Shown one piece after another: positions 11,071 through 23,961 of a stretch of 64,000 bases of DNA. The stretch comes from Typha latifolia (Eukaryota; Streptophyta; Magnoliopsida; Poales; Typhaceae): positions 8,815,188 through 8,879,187 of the forward strand of contig CM034101.1 of assembly GCA_019914945.1 (NCBI GenBank). Direction: 5' to 3'. The notes under the pieces were generated by a model. The model made no database searches. It had not been told where the DNA came from and saw nothing but the letters and a program-made list of their open reading frames with translations. A program made the translations under genes and the position numbers. Positions within the stretch are counted from its first letter, which is position 1; each line of letters begins with the position of its first letter.

Positions 11071-12246
11071 GCCCACCACGCTTCCCCTACCTTGCCCTCA
11101 AGGTGAAAAGTCAGGGAAACGCTCCAAAATATCAGTCTCCAACTCTCAAGTTGCCTCATCGGATGGCTTGCCAAGCCACTCGACTAAAATCTCCATCTCT
11201 AAACTGATCATATCATCGTCGGCGCTAGCAAGTACACGAATAGGCTCTACGATCTCTATCTCCTCCAATGGCTCCGCTAGATTTGATCCAAAGATCTCCT
11301 GATCTCTAATCCGCTCCCTTAGCAATGAAACATGGAAGATAAGATGCATTCTCGACCCCTCCGGTAGCTCCAAACGATAAGCAACCGAACCAATACGCTC
11401 TAACACTCGAAACGGACCAAAATAGCGATGTGCTAACTTTTGATAACGCATCGGGTGTAAGGTGACATGTCGATACGATTGCACCCTCACAAACACCCAA
11501 CTGCCGATGTTGAACTCCTGCTCCTTATGGCTGTGATAATAAACTTGCTTAGTGCGGTTTTGAGCAAGTTTAAGATGGGCATGCAACCTCCTCAATGTGG
11601 TGTCTTTATCCATTAAGACTAAGTCCACCTCCGTCCATTCCGCAGATGCCACTAGATCATATGCGCGTAATGTCGGAGCCATGCGTCCATACAGCACCTC
11701 AAATTGAATCATGCCAATGCTGCTATGGTAGGTGGTATTGTAAGACCATTCCATCCACAATAAGAACTCCAAACATCGTTTTGGCATCTCTCCAACAAAG
11801 CACCTTAAGTACTGCTCAATGCCTCGATTAACCACCTCAGTTTGGCTGTCCGTTTGTGGATGATAGGCTGAACAGAAGTTCAATCGAGTCCCCTACAATC
11901 TGAAAAACTCCATCCAAAAATCACTCATAAATATAGATCATGATCTGAGACAATCGTGCGTGGCATACCATGTATCCGAGCAACATCTTTAACAAAAATT
12001 TCAGCCACTAACTTGGCTGAAAATGGATGTGACAATGCCAAAAAGTGCGCATATTTGCTCAATCTATCAACCACCACAAAGATAACGGAATAACCACATA
12101 CTAGTGGAAGACCCTCTATGAAATCCTGGCCACGTGCAACTCTGAGATATCCTTCTATAAGTCCTCAAGACATCCTTATGACCAGCTCTAGAGTTTGGTG
12201 GAAGCGCTCCAACAATTTTTGCTGCAATCTATGATTTGCGGGCACT
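11071..12246 (-). pseudogene. Element A integrase core and C-terminal (chromodomain-like) region
   Basis: Minus-strand frames carry the Ty3/gypsy integrase C-terminal half. [22 protein letters not shown] is followed by WMEWSYNTTYHSSIGM, then the GPFRVLERIGSVAYRLELP barrel and HLIFHVSLLRE. A chromodomain-like tail follows (EILVEWLGKPSDEATWE). The first half of the core lies right of 11883 with frameshifts. The domain is interrupted at 12251 by solo LTR C1 and resumes at 15309. Integrase would insert the cDNA. Stops and the insertion make it non-functional. Confidence 0.85.
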
Positions 12247-12251
12247 CTAAT

Positions 12252-15036
12252 TGTAACGCCCCTGCTCGGCACGGGCACGTGCACTCACATGCGCCCACAC
12301 AGCACGCGTGGCACACGCGACAGGTCGGGCAGGGCCCGTCACGCACAGATACACTCATGTGCACATACAATCATGACATCATCAAATAACACCTGCTAAC
12401 ATATCCATGATCACATAATCCATCGCCAAATAAATCATATTGTCAACCAAATAAATCTGTTAACATATGAATATCCACGTCCATAATAATATACACTAGA
12501 CCACACAAGCCACCACAACAAACCATTAAGATAGAACTAAACAACTGATACACGAGTGCTATAAAATCTGACATATACTATATAAATCATCATCTGATAC
12601 AATAAGGTACAAATATAACAAACAACGATACAACTCAATGTCTGGTTAAACTATCTTCTCTACCGTCTCGCATCAATAGCTCACCTCATCATCACTCTAA
12701 AATATCTTCTCAAGATATCTTAGGTCGCTATCACGTACCACGAATCTTAGGGGTTAGAAAAGAAATAAAGAGAGTCATGAGCAAAAGGCTCAGTGAATAG
12801 ACCTTACCCCGAATCAGTGATGCTAAATAGAGAGTAAATCATGTACTGGATAATATGAATCAGAAAGAGTATCATGTCATAAATGAGTATATGAATGTAT
12901 CCTCAATAATATACAAATGAAAAGTAGATAACATGTCATAACTGATAAAAGTATATAATCCTCGACCATGAGTAAACAAATCTCTGTATCATACTATCAT
13001 CATAACTCTTTATCTCAAATATGACACATGATGCATGCCGACCATGACCACGTTATGATATCAAATGCAATCATATATGATGTATATTGACCACTCAATA
13101 ATCAGGTAACCAAATGATAATGAAATCATATGCATTTTTCAACATTATAATCATCACCGACATCTCGGTATAATATCATCATACTAGACCACTGTGCACA
13201 GTCAACACCCGGTACCGGGTCTCAGCATCATGCCCGAAGGCTCCGAGCATACTCTGCCATCCGCAAGGAGTATCTCAAATATAATTATACCCTGCCATCC
13301 GCTAAGAGTATCAACATCCATCTAGACCAGGCACCCCACATAGTTGATAAAACCTCGTGAGGATAACTCACCACATATGCCCTGGTGAACAGCATGTGTC
13401 TAATTGTCTATGCGCACAAACTCAACTGACCTCGGACATGGGCCACGAGATATCGCATATAAGCGACTATAATCATCACTCCAGGCACCCCTAACCCTCG
13501 CGCCTACTCGGGTATCCTCATGCTTTCTATCAACTATCCTATCAATCACATTTCATGCTTTCCTTCTAAATGTCAGATCACATCCATATATCTAGTACGA
13601 TAACGAGTCAATGTATAACAAGAATTTAGGTGGAATAGGAATCAAGAGAAAATGATGCAATGTAGTCTCTAACTATATCGTCTTTACATGCATACTCATG
13701 CTAATCTATTACATGCATACTCATGCTACATATCAACTCGGTAAACAATCATAACAATAGAATCATCTCTAATCATCTCTATATATATCACCAATGTACT
13801 AATATTCCAAATTAGCATAACTGAATGCATGATAAAATATGCTCGACTATAATCATCTCTAGATAAAATTATATAATCATGCTGGAGGCCAAAACATGCA
13901 TGTACATAAATATATAATATAACCTAATTTGAGAAAGACATCTAAGGATAAGACTACTCACCGTCTGATCAGAAGATACAAATAACGCATCTCTCAGGTC
14001 TGTCAGGTAACCGAGCGAGACTCATCACTAGCAAGGTCCACGGGGTCTCAAATAAGGGGGTTCGGGATCTGAAATATTTAAGTAGTATGATGTTAGGCAT
14101 TTATCTAATTAGAATTAATTCAGTTAAAATATAAAGGTTTATTAGGTTTAGAATCACTTTTCTTTATTTTTGATTACATAACTAGGTCTATAATATAGAT
14201 AGGATTCAAATATTATAATTTTTTATTATTATAAAATGTTAGTTATAACATAAGGAGAAGAGGCCTGTTTCCTTTTATATGAGAGTATTTCTGAATATAT
14301 AATTATAAAATAAAATAAATAAAATAAAAGTCTAAATAAGTATAGACAAGGTCTAATTTTAATTAATTTTATAATTCATACAATATCTTGATTAATTAGA
14401 GATAATGCAGTCTTTACTTGATAAATAATAAATAAATAATTAAATAAACTTAGTATTTTATTTGTTGTAGAATAATCATAAAATTAATAGAAATACTTAA
14501 AATATATATGATGAGGGTATTAGAATATAAATCTAATAATTATAATTTACAAATCTATCTATTAATCTAATAGATATGTAAATAAATAAATAAATATAAG
14601 TATTACCTATATTTATACCTAATTAATCATTAATTATAAATTATCATTAATAAAATTATATTGAAGGATATATAATATTATTAAAATAGTTAATGTCTAA
14701 ATAATCTATTTGCATTAATTAAGAAGAAAAATACCTAAATAAATAACATAAATAAACTAATTAAATCTGCCATCAGTGCTGGGCCGAGCCCAACACTGTG
14801 CAAAAAGAAAGAGAACGAGCTGAGGAAGAAGGAGAAAACGAAAGAAAGAAAGAAAGAAAGAAAGAAGACGAAGAAGAAGAAGAAGAAGAAGAAGAGAAGA
14901 GGAAGAGAAGAAAGAGAGGAGGTGAGGGAGGAGGTTGCGGACCCGGGCCGGTGGGGAGGGCACCGACCGCTGCTGGCCAGCTAGCGGCCGGCCTCTCGCT
15001 GGCGGCTCGGCTCCGACGAGCCCAACCTCGGGCAAG

Positions 15037-15074
<38 letters not shown>

Positions 15075-15308
15075 AAAGAGAGGGGGAGTGAGAGGTCTCA
15101 CCGGCGGTGGAGGAGGAGTACTGGCGGTGCCGGGGCCCGTCGGGGCCCACCGCGGCCAGCTAGTCGCAGCCGGTTGGCTGCGCAGCGGCCGTAGGCGCAT
15201 GGCACCCCACCAAGCTGCATGAGCAGCTGGCATGGGCACGAGGCCGGCCATAGTGTGGCCGGTCGCGTCGTGCCTATAAATTTTTTTTTTTGGGATTAGG
15301 TTGTTACA
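12252..15308 (+). mobile_element. 3.06-kb solo LTR, family C, copy C1
   Basis: It begins TGTAACGCCC and ends GGTTGTTACA, with an exact 5-bp target duplication CTAAT at 12247-12251 and 15309-15313. It contains no gag/pol. It has a GC-rich head, a repeated segment with CATGCATACTCATGCTA, a very AT-rich middle (14100-14760), a block with CTGGGCCGAGCCC, and GAA/GA microsatellites (14835-15075). The same sequence occurs reversed as C2 and C3 and in pieces as C4/C5. Absence of internal domain, PBS or PPT points to a solo LTR. The parent superfamily is not certain; long LTRs of this kind are usual in chromovirus-type gypsy elements. The strand is arbitrary. Confidence 0.85.
14835..15075. repeat. GAAA/GAA and GA microsatellites in LTR C1
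   Basis: There is a GAAA/GAA-type purine run at about 14840-14925 and a GA dinucleotide run at about 15040-15075. They generate long low-complexity ORFs on both strands that are not genes. Confidence 0.9.
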
Positions 15309-15313
15309 CTAAT

Positions 15314-15970
15314 ACATCCGCCTCGGTTCTCCAACTCTAGATGGCACTCTGGTTCATCCTTTACCTCCTGCAATAATCTCAAAATATCTGGGTCAGATGT
15401 ACATGCATACCTCATCTTGTCAAGGAAAGAAAAGGTAGGAGAAGAATTGGCTGCAAGCTCGGCGGTATTGGGTTGGCACGATAGTGTATCCGCCGCTCAA
15501 TTTTTTGTTCCCTTCTTGTATTGGATTTTATAATCATACCCCAGCATTGTGACCCATCTCTGTTGTGCCAGAGTGTGTATACACTGTCCCATAAAGTATG
15601 AAAGGCTCCTTTGATTAGCTCGGATAATGAATCGCCTACCGATCAAATAAGGCCTCCACTTTGTCACTACATGCAGAATTGCTAACATCTCTCTCTCATA
15701 AGTTGATAATTGCTGAGATTTTTGTGACAAAGCTTTGCTAAGATAGGTAATGGGATGTCCTCCTTGCATTAGTACAGCTCCTAGGTCAACACCCGACGCA
15801 TGACATTCTAGAATGAACTCTTTGGTGAAGTCCGATAGCGCTAAAACGGGCACCATCGTCATTAGACATCTTGATCTTCAATTGGTTTTGCTTCAACAAA
15901 TTCAGCACATCCTCCAAATGTCGCCAATGCTCTGATTCAGTCCTACTATACACTAAAATATCATCAAATA
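15314..15970 (-). pseudogene. Element A integrase N-terminus, RNase H and RT C-terminal part
   Basis: The minus-strand frame 15862-15497 is the gypsy RNase H domain: FTKEFILECHASGVDLGAVL, then YLSKALSQKSQQLSTYEREMLAIL, then WRPYLIGRRFIIRANQRSL. Upstream on the minus strand, 15970-15860 is the RT palm segment ending in a normal FDDILVYS motif followed by HLEDVLNLLKQNQLKIK. Between palm and RNase H a large part of RT (thumb/connection with YLGH) is missing compared with element B, so there is an internal deletion in addition to nested insertions. Confidence 0.85.
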
Positions 15971-16723
15971 CAGAGAACGCATATTGTATATTTGAACGCG
16001 GTTGGGGGAGTTCGAACGCCCACGTTCGAATGCCTACATCGCATTCGCACATACAGAGATGGAGCTTTCAATGCGTTCGAATGCAATCGGGCACGTTCGA
16101 ACGCGATCAGGCGCGTTCGAACACGATCGATGGGAATCCTCTAGAATTAGGGTTACATATTATTTTAGGACTTGTTGGCTAGCCTCTATAAATTTGTGTA
16201 TGGCAGTCAACTTCATTATGCTATTGGATTATTGATTTCTTGCCTTCTATTTTCTCTCTAGACTCTCTCCCTCCTCCCTCTTCACCATCCTTCCACCTCT
16301 ACTGTTGGCAAGGTTTCTTCTAACCTTGACTATCGAGCTACCCCTTTTCTTTGGGATCTCGACCACTTCGTTCCCTTCGTCTACTTCCCTTAATCACATC
16401 CACAATCCACCCTCATCTCAATACCTATCCATAACCCTAACATCCACTCCACCCGTCACCACCACCATCACCCACGTTAATTTGTGTTTTCATCCCAGTT
16501 GTAGTTCGAATCTGTGAATGCATAAATATAAAACTTGTAATTAGGAAGTTACAAATCTAACTCAATTGGTTTTATAATTTTCTGACTACCAAAACATATC
16601 TGATGAATATTTTTCTACGATTACATGGACTGATTTCTGTAATACATCTAGATCTTGAAGGAATCGTTGTGTAGCCTATCTTTGGTATGAGAACCCATCA
16701 ATTTGGTATTAAAGCATATTAGA
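15971..16723 (+). mobile_element. Partial B-type LTR plus primer-binding site inserted in element A RT
   Basis: This plus-strand LTR lacks its U3 start and begins inside the TTCGAA motif block. It continues through the CTCTATAAATTTGTG region (16186-16200) and the CT-rich leader, and ends CCCATCA at 16700. A tRNA-iMet-type site (TGGTATTAAAGC, 16704-16715) follows. RT coding resumes around 16724. Compared with element B, about 60 bp of RT is missing at the junction, so this is not a clean insertion. Confidence 0.65.
16076..16121. promoter_or_regulatory. Three TTCGAA palindromes at 20-bp spacing in an LTR U3
   Basis: TTCGAA lies at 16076, 16096 and 16116, each inside a GC(G/A)TTCGAA(C/T)GC-like context. 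The phase is exactly two helical turns. The same arrangement occurs at 10826/10846 and, decayed, near 34270 and 46965. Position upstream of the LTR TATA box suggests a binding-site array; this is an inference. Confidence 0.5.
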
Positions 16724-18660
16724 GCATTGGTGAGACCAAAAGGCATCACCTGGAACTCATAATGCCCGTCCGGAGTTTAAAATATAGTTTTGTGCACATC
16801 CGCCGGGTGAACTCTAATTTGATGATACTCGACCCTCAAGTCAAGCTTACTGAATATAGTCGCCCCTACAAAGTCATCCAGCAACTCCTCTATAACCAGA
16901 ATGGGATACCGGTCCTTGATGGTAATAGCATTTACTACCCGATAGTCGACATAAAAATATCATATGCATCCTTCCTTCGCACCAATAGCACGGGAAAAGA
17001 GTATGAGCTATGACTTGATTGTATAAAGCATTACTCCAACATCTCGGCTACCATCTTGGAGATAACTTATTTTTGCACATGTGGATACCGATATGGCCTC
17101 ACATTTGCCGGTGCAGCCCCGGGCACAATCTCTATGCAGTGGTCTGCCGTTCTCATTGGTGGCAACTCCTTTGATTCTTCAAACATTCCAGCAAATTTAT
17201 CTAATAAATTAGACAACTCGATGGTAATGTCTAGACTCATTTGAGGCTCATCTCCTACTGATCCTAACTATAGAAGATAGGCCAAATCACTCGCATATGG
17301 TAGCCTCATCATAGGCTGCATCGCAGGAATCAGTGAAGATCGAACGCTATCAAGTTCACATCTTTGTTTTCTTGTTTAAATTTCATCCACATGCTCCGAA
17401 AATCAAAAGTGACGGGTCCAAGCTTTGTAACCACTGAGTACCAAGGACAATGTCAGCTCCTCACAGTGCCAACGAATACAAGTCCACAATGATGTCATGT
17501 CCTTGCACCCATATACCAACCTGGTGACACAAGCTCTCCACCTTAAACTTCGTGCCGTCTCCAATAGCAACGTCAAATCCCGTGGTCGGTACGGCATCCA
17601 AACCCAATCTCCTCACTAACCTCTCGTCTAGAAAGTTGTGTGCACTTTCAGAATCAATGAGGATGTGAACACAATGCTTCCAAACGAGTTTGTCTACCCG
17701 TAACGTTCTCGATGTGGAAGTACCCGAATATGCATGCATCAACATTTTAGCTTGGATATCTTCCTCCGCACCCTCCTCAACGGCCTCCTCATGGACCTCC
17801 TCTGGACACTCTCCATCATCAACAATCTCATCATCATCCTCGAGACCATCAATGAGCATCACACTCCAGATCAGTTTGGAACACCGATGACCGGGGGTGA
17901 AACGCTCATCACATCGAAAGCAAAGGCCCTTCACTCTTCGCTCCTCCACCTAGGCAGGTGTGAGAGTTCGAACGGGGTCTTGTGCCTCCTCTAACATCAA
18001 AAGAATGTCTCAAAGGTGGTCGTGGTCTAGTGGTCTTTGAACCCACAGAATTTTTAACCGGCGTTCTAGGTGCAAATGGCTCATCATGGTTGCCCCAACT
18101 TGTTTTTCCTACCATCTTGAGAGCTTTATCTTTTTGCTCCATCCTCACGGCCTTCTCAAAGGCCTCCTCAAGTGTGGTAGGACAAAGAGCACAAACATTC
18201 ACCTGCAATAAATGTGCTCACAAATCCTCCACCATGAATAATCGATCGATACCAATGCAATGCCATTCCTTAGAGGTGAAAGCTTGCTATTTGGACCTTT
18301 GCATCCTCCGCTCTCCCTACAATCAAAATATTGTTCAACTTGAAACACTCATTCCGTTGGATCACCGCCTATGAATTTTGGAAAATTCAAGCGTGCGATT
18401 TTCCACCGAATAGCATTGTTGGGTTCGCGAAAGATCCTTAATTCAGGTTTGAACGTTTGTGCATGTTGATCACCTTCTCTAAATCCTCGAGCACGTCCAT
18501 CACCATCTCCAAAGCAATCAACCTCATCATCAAAGTGTCAATCCTCCTCATCGACGAAGAGCATCAGTGCCACACATCTCTCGGGTTCCACCACCGCTGG
18601 TCTTGGGTTTTGTAATGGAGGTGGGGGATGATGTGCAGGCATGGGTAAAATGGGATCATT
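16724..18660 (-). pseudogene. Element A RT N-terminus, protease, zinc knuckle and gag
   Basis: On the minus strand, 18208-17909 and sequence to about 18660 are gag C-terminal/linker (TLEEAFEKAVRMEQKDKALKM). The frame 17949-17461 begins EERRVKGLCFRCDERFTPGHRC, a CCHC knuckle, and then carries an aspartic protease where ILIDSESAHNF replaces the usual D-S-G-(S/A)-T-H-N-F. 17060-16746 is the RT N-terminal part in broken frame. The order gag-PR-RT is correct for Ty3/gypsy. The DSG to DSE change would remove the flap-side glycine of the active site, and several frameshifts are present. Confidence 0.8.
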
Positions 18661-18714
18661 GACACTCACATGTCACACCTGGACCTATGGGGTATCAGTT
18701 GACTGATGAATATT

Positions 18715-18888
18715 GGTAGAATATTTTTTTGAAACTATTCAGAAGTTAACGAACTTAGCTAATTAAATAAACTCTAACCTACTTAAACTCTAACTTAACT
18801 ACATAAGCAGAATAAAAAATATAACTAGACTCGATCCATCGAGCCCAATGTCCCTATGTTGTGATCCGATCTGACCCAGATCGTATCA
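18715..18888 (-). mobile_element. Truncated LTR related to the miniature-array LTR
   Basis: The sequence parallels the U3 end of the array LTRs (for example 27770-27937): GAATATTTTTTTGAAACT, then AGCTAATTAAATAAA, then GAGCCCAATGTC, ending GATCGTATCA. Only this 170-bp terminal part is present. Confidence 0.6.
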
Positions 18889-19570
18889 TGTATAAAGCCT
18901 AGTAAGTATCTACTTCTACAGTCTACAAGTAGTGTAAACAAGAATACAACAATAAGTAAATATGAATATGCACATCATTATCAAATTAGTGCATCACTAC
19001 CACATACTCATCATGTTCATCTAGCGTGCACATGCATTAGCAATCAATAATATAATATGTATCAATCTAGACTATAAAGTCTTTAAACTCGAGCTCACAC
19101 TGAGCTCTACCAACAGGTCATGTCACCACCACACTACATAATATGCATCACCTCAGACTATCAAGTCTGTAACTCAGGCTTATGCAGAGCTATGTCCATA
19201 GGCTACATCAACACTCACATCCGACCCCATAAAACCCATAAAAGATCATTAACTCGTCGGGCCATCATCTGGTGAAATAGCATGACCGATTGTCTACCAC
19301 CGAAGACTAAGAACCTCCGTCGTAAGCATATTATATAGGTTAGTATCACACATCGATACTACCATCCAAGCCCTCGGTTCCACATCATCGCACCACCGTG
19401 TAGAATTCATGAATCGTCGCTCACGGACACCTTCAACATGAATTATCGGGTACTACTAGGTATATGTCATCATAACCTTCATCTTTCTAACTTAAATACC
19501 CTAGAGGGTCTGACTCTCGTCAACCGATAGTAAATCGTCTATCACACAACGAAACAATTACTTGATTATC
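18889..19570. other. Unclassified repeat-like DNA
   Basis: No coding motif is seen. The composition and segments such as ATGCATCACC and ATCATCTGGTGAAATAGCATGACC recall the non-coding part of a long LTR but were not matched to family C with confidence. Confidence 0.4.
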
Positions 19571-19575
19571 TATGA

Positions 19576-19881
19576 TCAACAAACTGTGACCTCAAGCATG
19601 AGCCTTAATATATAAGTATAATAATATCCCTTGCCCCTATAGATGACACCGGCATGTTCATTAAGCTTCACTAGTTCTTTTATGCCAAATAGGAGAGCGA
19701 AAGCTTCTCCCACTAGAGTGTTGTCACATCTATCATGGTAGATGCTCTTGAACTGTTTGAGACTAGACTTTGGGTTGATAATATAAACTCCCACTCCCCC
19801 TCTATAGTTACCCTTCCAAGAAGCATCAACCCAGCACATGAAACCTTCTCCATTTGCGAAATCAGGTATGCGAAGTGTCAT
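19576..19881 (-). pseudogene. LINE ORF2 RNase H domain fragment
   Basis: FMCWVDASWKGNYRGGVGVY followed by VGEAFALLFGIKEL is the plant LINE C-terminal RNase H pattern (catalytic D of the VDAS-type strand, the (A/G)G-G strand, then E-x-x-A/x-x-x-G). It would degrade RNA in the RNA:DNA hybrid. It is the most 3' domain of L2, consistent with its left end lying near 19570. Confidence 0.8.
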
Positions 19882-20951
19882 TTTCTTATTGTCTTGCTGC
19901 TAAAGGCAGACTAGAAAGGTTGCAATCCACTACTTTGCATTGAAACTACTAATTTCTAAGACAACCTTTTGATGATCTTACATATCCTTACCAAACACTA
20001 CTGTGTTCCTTGCTTTCCAAACAAACCATATGGTATTAAAGGTTAGTGTCTAGGTAGGTCATCAATTGCCCAAGGAAGCTGATAAATATTCTGGATTCAT
20101 TCCTAAAGTGTCAATAAAAGATAGCTTTCATGAACTAGAGGTGGTCAACTATTTCTTGGTTGCTCATGTAGAAAGGACACACTTCATCTATTTGCGGCAT
20201 TTTTTGTTATGGATTGCTCGAACCGAAATTGCACCCACTAGGCAGCGCTAGACAAACACCTTGACTTAGGGAATGGCCTCTGCCTTTTTGCATACCACCT
20301 TCTAGAGCATTGCGGCTTGCAGGCTAGAAGTCGAGGCCTCCCAAGCACCTTCAGATATGGTAGTATAGGCAGATCTTAAGCTGAAGTTGCCATTGGTCGT
20401 GGCTGCCCAAAGTAGCCGATCACTCCTTTCCATTTAAGCTGGACATAGAAACAAGTTTGTGATAGCTCTCACAACCTCCTCTAAGAATAGTTGATGTAGT
20501 AAGTTCGCATCCTACCTCACTTCATGCTTAATGATCATATTTTCAACCTTATGTGTTTAGGTAGGTGACTTCGCTAAGATCAAAAGTTGATAAGTCCTCG
20601 ACGATGGATATTGTACTTCCATTGCCTATATATTTGATCATTTTATGTAAGCCCTTGCGGCTTTTTAAAATAGAGTTCTAGGTTCATGATGTAGTCCCGA
20701 TGCATTTTGTTGATCATCTTGTCAGCCTATTCTTAAGTTTGTCCGAAACAAATAAGTAGGCTTTGCATTTGGAACGAGGGAGAACGAGCAAGTTTCTATG
20801 ATACTTGTCTTTACCCTCTAGTAATTTGACTCTTAGAGTTGAAATGACTTGGCTTTTTATATCAGTGTTAACCTTTGTGCTAAAAAAAATTATCGATTTG
20901 TCATTGTTTATGCTTGGTTGGAAACTTTGTGATATCGGTCAATGACTCCTC

Positions 20952-21695
20952 TCAAATTTGTGGCTTCACAGTGAGTAGAGCTACTAAAGTGAGCAAGTCA
21001 TCAGCGAGCATGAGGTGGGTAAGAGATAGAACACTTTTGAATTTGATCCTTGTAAGCCTCTTGAGCCTTAGTTCATTATTAAGGATGATAGATAGGATAT
21101 TGGAACCGATGATGAATAGGTACGAGGATAATGGGCAGGCCTGCCTCAATCCTCTTGATGGAGAAACCACTTATCCACACTGCCATTCACATCTATGGTT
21201 AGGCTGGTGGTTGAGAGGTAGCTCATGATTAGACCAATGAAATTGTCCCGAAAACCATGTAGCTTGAAACAATTGTTGATGAAGCTTTGGAAAGGTTTGA
21301 TTTTAGCATGAAGGCACCATTGTTGCTTTGTGACAATTTGAGGTAAGTGAGCGCCTCCTGAGCAATAATATGATTGTCGACAATTTGTCTGCCTGTGTGA
21401 ATGCATTCTAGTGTTGCTTTATCCTAGCAACCATCAGCTTCACAATCAGCTTGTAATTAATATTGCATATACTTATCAATTTGAAGTCACTAACTTGCAT
21501 GGCATTGTCCTTCTTAGTTATTAGAACGATGATGGATTTGTTGAGTCCCTTGTCCATGTAGCCAGTAAGAAAGAAGTTTTTCGCTAATATAGTGACTTTG
21601 CTTTTGTGATTGGGCCAAAGATTTTGGAAAAATCTAGCATTCATACCATCTAGTCTTGGTGCTTTACCGAAACCGAGAGATTTGAAAGTGGCCAC
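20952..21695 (-). pseudogene. LINE ORF2 reverse transcriptase fragments
   Basis: Two minus-strand frames together cover part of the RT. 21695-21408 has SLGFGKAPRLDGMNARFFQ, the G-x-x-K-A-P-G-x-D-G-x-x motif, then LISICNINYKLIVKLMVARI (block like RPISL-N--YK). 21170-20952 has SRGLRQACPLSSYLFII (GL-RQGDPLSPYLF) and LMLADDLL, matching the FADD catalytic box. Between them (21406-21146) lies the intervening palm in a shifted frame. It is non-functional because of stops and frameshifts. Confidence 0.85.
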
Positions 21696-22439
21696 AATCT
21701 CTACATCAGTGGGAATGGTCTAGATGCTTATCTCATCATCATTAGTTATAGTAGGCATAGAGTTTAGCCTGTCTGAGTAGTAGTTGAAGATTGACGGTGG
21801 CTTAGTCATCTTAAACATGGCTTTGAAATGCTAGATGAAGGCATCTTTGATTCTAGCTGGTTCATGCGCCCATTCCTCTTCTCCTAAGTGGAGGCAAGAT
21901 ATTTTCTTTCTTCATTTCCTAGATGTGGTCCTGGTGTGAAAGAATTAGTTATTCCTAAAACCCTACATAAGCTAGCTGACCTTGGCTCGATGCTAGAATT
22001 GCTCATCTTTAAGCATTAGGTCATTGTGCAAACTTCTAGGAAATTGCTCCCATGTGTAATTTGTCTCATTTGATGTTTGGATGGACTGCAACTTGGTGAG
22101 TTCCTCCACCTCTTGTATTCAAGAGAGAAGGTTGCCAGTGTCCTTCTTGGCCCAGTTTTTTATTTGGGTGGTGAGGAGGAGAAAGCCTTTGGTTGATGTC
22201 TAATGTTGTCTCAAGCTTTGGTATAGAAGTCTGAAAGTTCTTTTAGTAAACCACCAATTCTCAGTCTTAAATCGACACCTTCCACGACTCGCTGGAGTAG
22301 CGATGTTCAGCAATAATGGATTATGGTTGCTCGAGATAACTATGAGGTGAAGGATGTGGGCATTAGGAAAGCTATTGAACTATGAAGAGTTCTCTAGTCC
22401 CCTGTCAAGTCGCTCTTTGATGTGCTTGCATGCACTTCA

Positions 22440-22920
22440 CTTCTTTGATCATGTGTATGTTGGCCTAGCAAAGCCGAGGTTGTGAAACCCAGTGTTGCTG
22501 TTTCAGTACAAGAAAGTGATCATCCTTTCGAGGTTTGGTTGATTGCCACCATTTTTTTCTTGGGTAGCGATCCTGATCAAAGTCACCAATAAAGAAACAT
22601 AAGATCTTTGGATTGGAGGCAAAAGCACTTATCTCGTTCAAGAAAGTAGATGACGACAAGTGATATGGGTGTCCATAGACCCCGTAGAAATAACAAGATT
22701 GGAGCATAATTTGACACTTTACTTTGGCTTTGATGAAGTCAACTTGGCCAAATCAAGCTATCATTCCACAGAAGTCATAGACCACCAATGATGTTCTCGG
22801 AAGGGGTGATGAAGATATTGGGAAGGGGGAGATCAGCAAGGATAGCACGGTTTGTTCTCGATGCACTTTGTCTCCGAAAGGAAAGTGAGGTTAGCACTTG
22901 TACTATGGAGGATATTTTTG
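22440..22920 (-). pseudogene. LINE ORF2 endonuclease fragment
   Basis: The 22707-22465 frame carries FYGVYGHPYH and CFFIGDFDQ, matching the endonuclease Y-G-x-P and GDFN motifs of plant LINEs; GDF is conserved here, unlike the copy at 367-609. 22870-22800 carries the earlier part of the domain out of frame. Confidence 0.7.
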
Positions 22921-23961
22921 AGATTCCTAGCTGTCGAGGCGCCTCCACACCCTCGACTGTTCTAGGCTATTAGCTTGATAGCTGGTCTTGCGGCACCTTT
23001 GGCTTTGTCACTTTTGCCATATCCTTTGCTAAGTCCTCATCGCTTTTGCAAGTTTTGAGGGGGGATTTTGAAGGTCTTTGGTTGATCAGTTCTATGCTCC
23101 TCCTCTTCCCTTGGGAGGAGAGGGACGGTTGAGCGGCTACCGAGCTTACAGCTTCGAGTAACCGAGATAGTCATGCTTGAGGCTAGCAAAGGGAGATTGC
23201 TATTATTCCCAGTTACCCTAGGGTTTTTTCTAGGTCCCTATAAGGCATTCTCAATTAAATTGTTACGAACCGACTTGATCCAATTCGTAGCGGTTTTGCA
23301 CAAGATTTGGGATTCGTGGTGAAAGCATGGACTCCTAGGTATAGGATGGAGATGATGATAGAGAGGAGACCGAGTAGTTGATGGAGGTGGCTCAATAATA
23401 GATGATGGTGGTGATGGTTTACGGATGTTGTTGAGATAGATGGTTGAAGGTTATGATTGGCCTACAATTATGATAAAACTAATACGGGAGATATAGACGG
23501 TTAGGATAGAAAGACGAAGAGAGAAGTAGGCCTACCCTACGAAACTAGGGAGATTGGCGGCAGAGGGAGATCAGAAGCTAGACGATACCTTGTCAACAAA
23601 AAAGGTGGCATTGGTTCGTGAAGAGGGAGAAGGGAGATGTAGAGGCCAATGGCCTAGTTGAGAGAGATGCTAGGGCAAAATCCAATTAATCTTTTATTCC
23701 AAGCATGCCTATAATACAAGGCCCTATTTATAGAGAGTAAATTAAAAAGTCAAATAAATTTAACTAAACTAGTCTTCCTAATCTTCTTAGATTAAACCTT
23801 TGTTTTGCTGCAGATATATTCCGAATCTAGAGAAGTCATGAATATCAAAGTTGTACATCTTGAGGTTGGCAATCTTATTCAACTAGCTTGATTTATCAAG
23901 CCCAATGTTTTTCGAGGTGATCCGATCTAGTCCAAATCACATCATTCCACCACGCTTGCTT

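Noticed and set aside
14757..15251. Long overlapping ORFs on both strands, S/L-rich or E/K/R-rich
   Set aside because: They are translations of GA, GAA and CT microsatellites within LTR C1; the same artefacts occur in C2 (34705-35275) and C5 (61805-62475).
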